A DNA stretch of 64,000 nt, from the NCBI GenBank assembly GCA_030268105.1, contig BSDZ01000078.1:496001-560000 (forward strand), written 5' to 3'. The notes under the pieces were generated by a model that was given only the letters and a program-made list of their open reading frames with translations, did not search any database and was not told the DNA's origin. Origin of the DNA: Volvox africanus. Taxonomy: Eukaryota > Chlorophyta > Chlorophyceae > Chlamydomonadales > Volvocaceae. Positions 10,533-20,529 of the stretch are shown here, one piece after another (position 1 is the first letter of the stretch; each line of letters begins with the position of its first letter). Position numbers and translations under genes: made by a program.

Positions 10533-11626
10533 GCGATAACGCCATCGCCGTCTTTGTATGCCGGCTTTCCAAGATGATGCGCGTCATCCCTGTCAACACG
10601 AACATCACAGCCAAGCGCCTAGCAGAGGTCGCTTACAACTGGGTGTTCCTGTTCTACGGTCAGCCAGAGAGCATTGTTTCCGACCGTGACCCCAAGTTCA
10701 CAGGCACCTTCTGGCAAACCTTGTTCAAGCTGTCGGGCACAAGCCTCGACATGTCCACTGCACACCACCCGCAGACGGACGGCCAGACAGAGCGAGCCAA
10801 CCGCACCCTAGAGGAGATGCTCCGCCACTACGTGGATGCCAACCACACCAACTGGTGTGATCTCCTACCCCAACTCGAGTTCGCCTACAACTCGAGCGTC
10901 CAAGCTTCGACGGGCTTCACCCCGTTCAAGCTAGTCCTGGGCTATGAGCCCACCACCCCGCTACAGCTGCTAGCCAACCACCCCAACTGGGAGCCCGCTA
11001 ACCCGTCGGTCACATTGTTCATGATCGACCGCGAAATTGCGCTCTCCCAAGCCAAGCTGCATGTCAAGGCTGCACAGCACCGCCAGGCTGCCTACGTTGA
11101 CAAGCGTCGTGCGGATCACACCTTCGTGGCAGGCGACAAGGTGCTCTTATCCAAGGCTCACCTCAAGCTGGTAACTGGCGACTCCCGCACAAAATTCAAC
11201 TCGCGCTATGTCGGCCCCTTCACCATCGAGGCCATGGTTTCCAAGAACGCAGCGCGACTGAAGCTTCCGGCACACATGCGCATCCACCCAGTCATCAACG
11301 TGCGGCAACTCCGCGCATTCAGGACGGCGGACGACGCTTTTCCGGACCAAGCCGTGGCCCAAGCCACACCTGAGCCCTTCGTCAACTCCACTGGGGACCT
11401 GTGGTGGCATGTGGAGGCCATTGTCAGCCGCCATATCACCCCCATCACTGGTTGCGTCACATTTGGCGTCAAGTTCAAGGGCTATGACGAGTCCGAGAAC
11501 ATATTCATCGACGAAGCTACCCTACTGGAGGATGTCCCGGAACTGATCGCGCAGTATGAACGCGACCACCCCCGTTCTGTGGCCAAAACCCGGCAGCCAC
11601 GCAGCAGTTTTCGCAAACATAACTAG
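10533..11626 (+). pseudogene. F1 gypsy pol, part 2: integrase core and chromodomain-like end
   Basis: Coding resumes exactly where it stopped at 2698. It contains the integrase DDE core (SDRDPKFTGTFW, STAHHPQTDGQTER), the C-terminal RYVGPF motif and a chromodomain-like tail (HVEAIVSRHI near 11410, VKFKGYDESEN near 11470), ending at TAG 11624-11626. This half is a clean 350-codon frame, so F1 was disrupted by insertion rather than slow decay here. Its integrase is clearly diverged from E1/E5. Confidence 0.9.
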
Positions 11627-11706
11627 ACCCTTGGTCATTTCAACACGCCTGTTACCTACCACTTCGTGGAGTTAGCCGGAGTTAGAGTTGCGGGGACGCA
11701 ACCCTT

Positions 11707-11722
11707 CGCGGAGGGGGGATGG
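11707..11722 (+). other. Polypurine tract of F1
   Basis: GCGGAGGGGGGATGG directly before the F1 3' LTR. Confidence 0.75.
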
Positions 11723-12572
11723 TGTAACAGGGCGAATGGCGCAGAAGCACCAGAACGAGTGAAACTGACTTGTTGTAATTTGGCTTTTATGACAATAACT
11801 TAATTGCGAAATAATAGATTAGTTATCATAGATCTAATGCATAGAACTTGGATGAGTTGCATGGAACCACTTACATGCGAGCATTCGTACAATGGTGTCA
11901 GTTGTAGAACGCATGCCAGTTTTGAATAGACGTAAGGCCCCCTTAGGTGCCAGGCAGCGCTATTTCAGGCGCCCAGATAGTTGAGACAGACACTTCCAAT
12001 TACATTCTTCTTCTATTATAAGATACTAATATAATGTAATCTACACGGAGTCACCCTTACACCTCGTGCCCTACGGCACCATGACTTGGAGCTCACCGTT
12101 ATAGCTACACCTAACAGCTAGGCGACCCCTCTGTTACATCAATCCTAAGTGTGATAAACCCTAATGCATAGCATTGATATCCGCATACTCCAACAATTAA
12201 GCCTTCATGGCATCCTCAAGAGGCAAGGGTCTGGGTAGCGATATTCGGTTGCCGATCAACCACTGCGACTTAGATGCTCGTCACTCTCACACATTACGTA
12301 TGCCAGCAATGGCGTAATAATATAGCAAATATTATTACTTAACAGCTCATATCATAATTATGCAACGTGCCTATGTCTCTCTGAGCATTCGTATATTTGG
12401 TGTATCAGTGATGCAGCTGGCAGTGCGATGTGGCAAGTCGCAATGCATGGCGTCAAACTCGCTAAATATATGCAAATATATTCATAACTAGTATGCATTT
12501 ATTACATTCGCTCATTGCCTTGTAGAGTCGCATTGACCTACGCATAGGCGGTAATCGAACCGTAATACAACA
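11723..12572 (+). repeat. 3' LTR of F1 (about 850 bp)
   Basis: Begins TGTAACAGG after the polypurine tract and ends ...CGTAATACAACA. The interior contains a palindrome GTAATAATAT / ATATTATTAC (about 12314-12340) and a GCGATATTCGGTTGC stretch, both also found in the E1 and C-family LTRs. Its partner LTR is off the window because D interrupts F1. Confidence 0.75.
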
Positions 12573-13470
12573 CTTGCCTTCATAGTTGCGGCATTTTCCA
12601 GAGACCATCCTAATGTTGCATTTTGTGAATGCAACGATGTATATTTCTGTTAGGTGTACACAGTCAGAAGCTGCCCCTCGAGAAGAGTAGTCTGTTCCAG
12701 GCGTCCTTTCGTAGACTCTGTTTGTAATGTATCTTAGAGATTTATCAGGTCTGTGGAATGCTTTTTTGCAGAAGTCGCCATCTGCTGGGCAAGAGTTTCT
12801 CTGGCTGAGGTCCTGTGCTCGATGGTCCATCCTCAGACCCATAGCTGGATCGTCACGAGCTGACTCAGAGAAGTAGGGATATGCATTAACGGCCTCCTGC
12901 TTGGTCTCAGTTGGTGGTGAAGCCTGGGCTCCTCCGATTTGAATAATCAGCAGCGTCCGCTCGGGACTTATCACCGCTGTTGAAATTCGATTGTTTGCTG
13001 CATTCTTTTCGTGACCCCTTCGGCAAGCGCGCCCCATATGTGGCGCGTTCCTGCACGTACGTTCCAGTTCATCAATTGACGAGGTGGGGTGACAGGAAAC
13101 CACGGGTTCCATCACTGCCGGAGCCAGGCTGTCACAGAACGCTGTTATCAGCTTGCAGAATGTTAGGCATAACAGAACACGGCAGATTGCGGTCTTTCGC
13201 CTCACCTTTCGCTGACTTACCATGTTAAAATTTCCGCAGCTCGCCTTGTTGTGTGTAGGATAGGGGGGTACATCACCCGTGGCCACTAACCTGGCAGTCC
13301 CTACCTTCCCCTGTGTTTCGGGGCACCCTCATCCAGTCTCCCATGCCGACATCTCCGAAATCAGTGGTTTTCCCAGGTTCAGCACCCACCACCAGCATCC
13401 AGCGGAATCTGCCGAATCAACTAAGGCGTCAACTCCGCTACTGGTTAGCCTTGTTGTTATTGGACGGTTT
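12573..13470 (-). pseudogene. Dualen-type element, copy 1: 5' end fragment
   Basis: On the minus strand this matches the first part of the Dualen ORF at 42449-43110 (shared motifs SPERTL, YFSESA, CPADDDF-like). It is cut at 12572 by the F1 LTR. An open frame from 13286 continues through it and suggests the original protein began further upstream, with a hydrophobic stretch (VLLCLTFCKLITAF). Compared with the other two copies it has about 205 extra bases (13253-13457) between two copies of GCCTTGTTGT. Confidence 0.8.
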
Positions 13471-16133
13471 TATATTATATTCCTTTTGAACCGTAATAAG
13501 TTCCGGCTTATCATGTAACTAAGTGGTGAAAGGATTGGATAGTTGTATGTATCTTGTCAAGAGGAAGGTGTTCCCTTAGAGAAATTGACCTGGAGGTGTA
13601 AAAGTCGGCTTCGAGCTGAACTTTTCTGCAAAGCAGAAGGTTACAGGAACCCTATTTCTTACCAGGGATATTCTCCACCTGTATCGATGCAAGCATTTAC
13701 TCAATTAAGTGCTCGCAGTCCATATATGGTAATCGGCGGTGGAAAGTGGCTAAGGGATACCTGTTGTTGTATTATGAAGAATTACAAAACACATCTTGAA
13801 AGGTGGTAGTGAGGTTGACAGAACGTAAGACCTGTATTCACTGTTTGAGTGAGATCTCATAGGCATTTGAGTCTCAAGTGTAAGTTCCACTTATATATCA
13901 ATCAATAGATGGTTCATACAATGGAACACTCCAAACTACCAGTGACGCTCGCGTCAGCAAGCTTTTCATGAAGCCCCACCCACCAGTAAAGGACTTTGGG
14001 GAGTGAACCATTTTAGGACATAAAACATAGGGACCCTGCTGCCCATGTCCGTGTGTGTATATGTGCAAGGACCAACATATTGTTTACCCATCTGAAAAGC
14101 AAGACTTATAGCATTACAAATGTTATGGCTCATGGCATCTCATCAGTAGCAAACAAAAATCGGTCCCTCAGGCAACAACCGCTGCTTGGTAAGCAGCTTA
14201 GTACGCTTAGATCTTGTTATGCGTACAAACCTTCTTCGGATTTGGACCGGGCAGAGTACAAAGTAAAGAACAAAAACATGCTTTGTATGGCAGATTTTCC
14301 CCATATGTAAGCTTTAATAAAAGATAAAATTGTAAGATAGAAATGTACCAAATAACATTTGTTAAACCTGTTTGCACTATATCGATCTAACAACTTCACG
14401 GTGACAACGATTTTCTTCAAGAGTATACAGCGTGCATACTTGTATTAAAAAGGAATTGCTATATTATTAAATGGAGACAGTTTGGAGAGGAGAGTGAGCA
14501 GATAGGGCATGGGTCGGTGTGGGATTCTTGATTTTCAGATGGCAGCGGCTCTCACCATGTGATGAAACAGCGATTGCAGTATAATGAAAAGAGAAACTAC
14601 AGATTTCTTTGGTACGAAGTATCGCTCAGTTTCATACAGCATTAATTAATTATTAAGGGTTTGGTTAGCACAAGCACGAATCCATCTGACAGGTATTTCG
14701 GTTATGATACAGCCCACCACAGACAATAAACCTTCGTGGCTGTGTCACGTCACCTAGTGATTTCTTGTGTCGTTCCGGAGAATAATCCTATACCTCATTT
14801 TTCCCTTTGATGATTCAGGTTTGAGTGTTTTCGGTAGCAGTGGTGGCAATGCCGTTCCCACCATAGCTGGAACTAAAACGGGCAGAGACCCCATGCCGTC
14901 GAATAACGGGTGCATGGCCGGAGGGGCGGACGAGCGGAAAGGCTGAGGTGCGGACGGGCGGAGGGGCAATGGGGCCGAAGGGCGAAGGGGCGGACGAGCA
15001 GAGGGCCGGATGGGTTAAGGGGTGGAGGGGCGGACGGGTGAAGGGACGAAGGGGCGGACAGGCTTTTGCACTGAATTCAAATGAGTATTAAATAATTTCA
15101 CAGCAGTTCTCATTTTCGGAGTATTATGCAGTTAAACCCTTGCCTCGTGCCCTTCAGCCTAAATAAACCGATACAATATATTATCACAGGTTTTGAAAAA
15201 AAACTTCTCTGCATGAACTGCGCAATTCTCTGAAACTCGACAACTTGCACAGCACACGACATGACATGGCGCAGACACGGATACGGTGCAGACGTGGGGC
15301 TGAGATGCGGCATGCAGCCGCAGTACGGCACGACACGACACGACACACCACACCACGTCATCCCACGCGCGAAAACTGTTGAGTTTGGGGGTTAAACTTA
15401 AGCACTCCCAACTAATGCAGTTCATGTGCCCAACACTCTGTCCACTGTGTGTGTGTGTGTGCACACCACATGTGTGCCTTTAAACTTCAATATCTGAAGT
15501 GCTATCTAACCTGTTACACGGTACAGATATATGGGGCCCCACCTTTTTTACGGCCTCAAGGAAGCCAACACCAAATCTTGTTAGCCAAAGCGTCGTTCGC
15601 AAAATATTCCTATTCGACACTAAGTCATGATAGAACCCATCTCGGGCTTCCCAACCCTGGTCAATAGTCAGTGGAAAACCTATCCTGGACCGTGGTACTT
15701 ACATCCCTGCAGAATCAGGGGGACAGGGTGGGGATAGCTGTTGCAGATTTTGTCGCTACCTACATAATCGGCCTAATTTGTGTAATCTCTCATTGTAATA
15801 GACCTTTATTACCAATAAAGTCTGAACGCGCCTTTGTACAAACCCATGGAGAATAGCGCATTCCCATTCCTGTGGGTTCAAGGATCGATTGGACACGCCG
15901 GTCTCTTGGTTTAGATCTATGCTCCACGTGCTCCGTGCATGTAGTAAGGAACGCGACATGCTGCCTCAGGTTGGAAGAGCCGCCTCAAGGTGCTGCCGAA
16001 GCTTGTCCGTGGTCATGCGGGGACCTGGACGTGGGATGCGTACCTGTATGTGCAAAAGGTAGGTCAAATCTGAGGTCAGGTATCACTTGCATGGCCATCT
16101 GCATAGGCAAAGACCATGACCCACAGGAAGGCA
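13471..16133 (+). other. Host spacer, no gene recognised
   Basis: Short frames (for example 13543-13809 and 14053-14310, both +) have no motif I recognise. AT-rich tracts at 14280-14660 and a G-rich minisatellite at 14923-15062 are the visible structure. Small exons could be missed here. Confidence 0.4.
14923..15062 (+). repeat. Degenerate G-rich minisatellite
   Basis: About ten imperfect units of GGGGCGGACGRG with GAAGGGGC variants. The regular G runs could fold as a G-quadruplex on the plus strand. Confidence 0.75.
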
Positions 16134-16138
16134 TTACA
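16134..16138 (-). terminator. TGTAA polyadenylation signal of the glutaredoxin-like gene
   Basis: Minus-strand TGTAA about 30 bases after the stop codon at 16168. TGTAA is the usual poly(A) signal of chlorophyte algae. Confidence 0.6.
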
Positions 16139-16167
16139 GATATGCCCAATGTCCCTAACCAGCAGCT

Positions 16168-17629
16168 TCACACAGGTACATCTCCGCTTGACGCGACGCC
16201 CCACCATACGACGTCCCGTGCGTTCACCTCTCTTCCGTCCACTGTCAAAGTAGTGAGGATAGGGACCTGCAGTGGGCGCAGGGACGGAGTTCCGAATCAC
16301 GCTGAGCGACCAGCAAGCCGCCACCCCCGTCAAGAGCTGTCATCGTGCGATGATAGGATGCCAACTGGGCCACTAAAACCAAGTCGCAGATCTAGGAATG
16401 GGAATTGCCTAAGCTCCCCTTATGGTCATCTTAACTAATCCAAGCAAAACGAGAATGTGTATCCCCATGATCCCTATTACATTAAAATCTCCGGGTGGTA
16501 GACACACGTGTCATCCTTCCGTGTTAGGCATACGTTCAATTCTCGCCTTCGTGAGGGAATGTTGTGATTGCCAGATAGCATCATGCACCATCATCATCAT
16601 CACCACCATCATCATCAAAATGCAATCCTTGAGCCGCTTTCCTACCGCTCTCATGCAATCAAACCCGACCTCAATGGGAGTGGGTAAAAATGCACAAGAC
16701 AGTTGCGCTTCTGTCACACCCACCAGCTCCTTAGTGACGCATATTATAGGTCATTGAGGTAGGGGCCGGCAGTATCGCAGTTTATGTTGCATTTCAACCC
16801 CCCGACTTCCAGTACTCAGCGATGTAAAATGGATGCCATGCGTGCAGTGCGGCATCCGCGCTGCGACCGCAAACAAGTTAAATACCAATGATCTCGCAGA
16901 GGTGCAGCCCCGCACCTCCATCGCGTATGCAACGCTCCAGGCGGGATCCGTTGAGATGTCTCGAACCTGATGCAGAAAGGAGACAACCGCATCACTTAAC
17001 ATCAACCTGGATGCCTCAATTAAATTGCGCAATCCGTTTAGTTTCATAGGGAAATCGATCGTTCCATCTTCCATGACGATCGCAATATATGGATCACCTT
17101 AACGAACAGGTCCCGCCTGTCCTACCCTTCCTCTCCTGCTCTCAGTGAAAGAAGTTTATACCAGAGGCTGTTCCTAAACCTCGAACCCACCTCAAGAGTA
17201 TATTCCGTGAGTACACTGGGCATGAACTGAGCGCGATCGATCAACCCCTGCACTCGGTCCTGTCGACGATGGTTTTGCGGGACGAGCGAGCAACATGTTG
17301 AGCCAAATGTGTGACATAATGCAACAACCTCCCCATTGCTTAGACTGATTTTGTGAGCACCCCAGGCATCCTAAGCCCATACGCTTGAGCAACTGCTCAG
17401 CACCTCACTGTCGTGCATGGTCTCGGCGCTCAGTACTTACCCTTGTACCCTCGCAGAGAGGACAGTTGGGTTTGATGTAAATTATGATGATTCTTTGTTG
17501 CTTGGCTAAAGCGTCCTTATGCGCTGAAGCCCTTGTCGCTTGTTGTCGGCGGTGGCAATGGGGGTATGGCCTAGGAATGCGAGTTACCGGCCCAACTGGT
17601 GGGGAACGTTTGATTATAATATTGTCCAT
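16168..17629 (-). CDS. Glutaredoxin-like (DUF836) small thioredoxin-fold protein
   Basis: Three exons on the minus strand: 17629-17449, 17067-16916 and 16266-16168 (stop). Splicing is GAGG|GTACAA...GAAG|AT and GGAG|GTGCGG...GCAG|GTCC, and all phases agree. The ~143-aa product has a basic N-terminus, a redox motif (IKPNCPLCED) at the end of a strand, a helix, the family signature VRDISTDPAW and the conserved Y.MEVPIL motif formed across the last intron. This is the glutaredoxin-like DUF836 layout of eukaryotic C5orf63/YDR286C-type proteins. It presumably acts in thiol redox chemistry; the partner is unknown. The start is uncertain: an in-frame ATG at 17695 would add 22 residues. The basic leader could be an organelle signal. 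Confidence 0.75.
16582..16617 (+). repeat. CAT/CAC microsatellite
   Basis: Run of CATCATCATCATCACCACCATC units inside intron 2 of the glutaredoxin-like gene. Confidence 0.9.
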
Positions 17630-19124
17630 ATACAAAAGCTTCGGTCTGGAGTTGCAGAAAGTAAGTTCCCAAGCGTACTTACGTCGATAGCACATTACCG
17701 TAGGGATTTAGGGTAGTAAGGATACAGAATAGTGCTGTAATACTATCAAGTGATACGGTATCCATGTCTGTCCGTAGGCTCCACCAGATCAGAAAACCTA
17801 CCGATCCGTTGTACGACGCAACTATGTTTTCTGATCACGTGCGGGCTGAAAAGGATTTTTTTCTCATCAAATTGTGATTTCTGCTTGAAGAAGAAGATAA
17901 AGGCGAGCTCGATTTAGCTCTTGTTGTATCTATCTTTCGTCGCCGAAACCTTGATTGGACCCTGCTTGAACCCTTAGGAACCAGCTTCCAGATACAATAA
18001 CATATTTAATTTCAAGCGCCAGCTTATAGGCACATCTAATGGTCTTCCGTTGCTTAGTAGATTACAGTCGGCTGACCTCCGAAATGCAGCTCAGGCGGAC
18101 CCCGACTGCCATCGCGAGCAGGTCCGTGACTATGTCGGGTACTCCAAAGTTATTACCATTGACACCAATACTGCACAATTATAAGTTGCTCACGAGGGCA
18201 GTGGATGCACTAGGTCTTTCGCCGTCCGACTAGGACTGATCTTGCCTACTTGCTTGCAGGGCATCGCGTACAACACACATGGCCTCCGTGGATGTTTACT
18301 CTCTGCGTTGTCATCACTCTTGCTTTACGCGTCGACCAAACGTCTTTGTCAGGGCAAGTAAGTCGGTGTTTCCTTACCGCGTGGATTAGTAAACGCGCGG
18401 TGATGCTTGCCAATTTGTCGCTTAGGGCTTATGGATACGCATTCTTTATGATACCCGAGTGAAATAGAACGGGATATTTTGACAGGGTTCGTGTCCGTAC
18501 TGGTGTTCTTTCAGTAGGTCCCGCACAGAGATACAATGGATTTTTGAGTTATGTAGATTCTTTGAGCCATCTGGATCATACGGGCTTTCCGGGTTGGCGA
18601 TGGTTATAACATCGCATGCGAACGGGTAATGTGTGTATGCCGGCATCATTCGGTGTGTAGTGGCGCAGTTGACTGTTTCCGGGTGTTCGTCGCGGCAGAA
18701 GCTTAGCAGTAAGTCCGATATTAGCTATAGCCCCACTTGCTCGATATAATATATAGTAGATAATGATGGGGTTGCTGTGGCTCCCCGCGCTCTTGTGTTC
18801 TTTGATACCTATCGCCAAACACATGATGTGTCCGGAACACGTCGAATGCCATGGATCTATGTTTACGTCTCCATCCTAAGTCAGGTCCACGCCTGAAGCG
18901 TCCCGAACGTATCCATTCTGTGTCTCATCCCGTCTACTGACCGGTGACTGTGATCTCACTTCTCAGCACTATGAGTATCTGTATTTAGAACCCATAACTC
19001 GGTGCCAAACGATATCACAGTCACGTGCCCGTGACTAATTTGTATCGGCTAGCCTGAAAACCCGGTCGTCGGCCTTTGCGTCCCGTGGTGTCTACGATCT
19101 TCGGGTACTCCGCTTGCACGGTAG
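17630..19124 (+). other. Region upstream of GLB1 with possible exons
   Basis: Several coding-like stretches lie on + but are not joined confidently: about 17886-18000, 18019-18183 (ends in TAA; motif YSKVITIDTN) and 18260-18358 (between TGCAG and GTAAGT). The frame starting ATG at 18084 is rich in R, S, T and A and could be the GLB1 transit-peptide exon. I could not prove any of these. Confidence 0.3.
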
Positions 19125-20529
19125 GCCAAGAAAACGGTGCCAATGCCCCGCCCAAACGGGCTACGTACGCTGAGCTGGAGTCGATTCAATGCGACCTGAG
19201 TGCCTTCCCTGGAGTCAAGTTTTTCCGCATCGAGGTACACAGCTGTGAGGACCTCGTGCTCGGGTTTAGTGACCGGCCCTTTGGTGGCCATATGCGGGCT
19301 GAAAAACCTGCGGACGTGGGCGTTCATGTAAGACGGGCAGTTGTAGAGCATTCACTAAGACTGAAGGAAGGCTTAATAAAAGAACAGAATACGCCACGTA
19401 TTCGGAACAACATTATTGCAGTTAGCGCCACTCCCGGATCTCTGTCCCGGGATTTTAACTTGTGCTTGTACGGAACAACACAGGCGGTTTTCCGGCCGTG
19501 GCGCCTGCCATTCGTTGTGGACACTCTGTCGAAGTACGGCATCCGCGGACTGACCAACACTCCCGTCAGGGGCGTGGGCGTGCAAGGTGGCAGTCGCGAG
19601 CGCTACGCCGGTACGGAGTTTGGTCCGTCAAACTTAGTGGAGAAGGAGAAGCTCGACATTGTTGTCAGTCGGTGAGGAGTATGGGCCTTTGCGTGAAGGG
19701 ATCTGCAGCGATCTTCATCTGAAAGGGGAAGGTGGGAGCTTAGGTTCTGGTTCTGGTTTCGCTCGAGGAAACCATATTAGGGCATCAGTTACTGAATAGA
19801 CTGGTAAACGTGCGGGATGCATGTACTCAGGACTGAGTTTTCCCACGTACGGCCAAGCTTTGCTGTCTCCTCCCTCACGCTCACCTCATGCTCCAAAACC
19901 TGGGCCTTTAGGCGGTACTGCCTGTCTATCCTCATATCCCGCTCGTTGCAGGTCCCAGGTGGACGCGGTGGTTCGTCTGGTGGCTGCCTCAGCCTTCACG
20001 GGGGAGATCGGTGACGGCAAGATCTTCGTACACCCGGTGGCCGAGGTGGTGCGCATGTACGTAAAGCGATCTTTCATAACCTCTTCGAGATCAGCGTAGT
20101 CGAAGAGAAAAAGAAGCGGGTGAATGGAGGGGAAATGATTGCAAGGACACGGGTCTGCGGAAATCTGGGTATGGGACAAATCTGGTACGTGTGAGCCTAT
20201 CTAAGACAACGTAAACTGTAATGCAGCCATGGAGCCAGTTCCCACATGCGGAACAGGGGAAAAACCTAAAACCCTAAACCCTAAACCCCACATCCCTCAA
20301 CCGACCTGGTCAACATTGCCCCCTAAGAAGCCGTTCTTCCTCGCCCGCTGTCACGCCAGCAGTATTATTTCCACCGCCATGCTGCTGCTCTCTACCTTTT
20401 TCACGCATTTCTCCATCAATTTCCAACACGCACGCCCCCTTCTGCTTCAACAGTCGCACCGCCGAGACGGGTCTGGATGCGGAAAAGATGGAGGGCGGCA
20501 TGGAGGACATGATGCGCAGGAAGAAGTGA
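19125..20529 (+). CDS. GLB1: PII nitrogen/carbon signal protein (chloroplast), 5' exon(s) not assigned
   Basis: Four exons are visible: ~19125-19234, 19484-19671, 19952-20056 and 20454-20529 (TGA). Introns are GT-AG (GAG|GTACAC...ACACAG|GC, GTCG|GTGAGG...TGCAG|GT, GCAT|GTACGT...AACAG|TC) and phases agree. Recognisable PII parts are [15 protein letters not shown], the T-loop entry ([16 protein letters not shown]), [17 protein letters not shown] and the C-terminal tail ending [12 protein letters not shown] is a trimeric 2-oxoglutarate/ATP/ADP sensor that activates N-acetylglutamate kinase in plastids. In green algae and plants the C-terminal extension forms the glutamine-sensing Q-loop. The first exon with the transit peptide must lie upstream; the start given is the acceptor GGTAG at 19121-19124. 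Confidence 0.88.
20262..20290 (+). repeat. Interstitial telomere-like repeat in a GLB1 intron
   Basis: Three to four CCCTAAA/CCCTAAAA units (TTTAGGG on the other strand) in the last GLB1 intron. TTTAGGG is the plant-type telomere unit, close to the TTTTAGGG of Chlamydomonas. Confidence 0.75.

Noticed and set aside
15430..15480. GT-rich and palindromic stretches as a possible CRISPR or satellite array
   Set aside because: Only one short GTGTGT run and no regular repeat-spacer pattern; the window is clearly eukaryotic.
15872..16438. Plus-strand open frame of 188 codons
   Set aside because: It overlaps the last exon of the glutaredoxin-like gene on the other strand, has no motif, and its composition looks like read-through of non-coding DNA.
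18039..18233. Start of GLB1 with its transit peptide
   Set aside because: The composition fits, but no donor site could be joined in phase to the acceptor at 19124 with confidence, so it is left as a possibility only.
20261..20290. A chromosome end
   Set aside because: Only three to four telomere-like units, lying inside an intron of a conserved gene.
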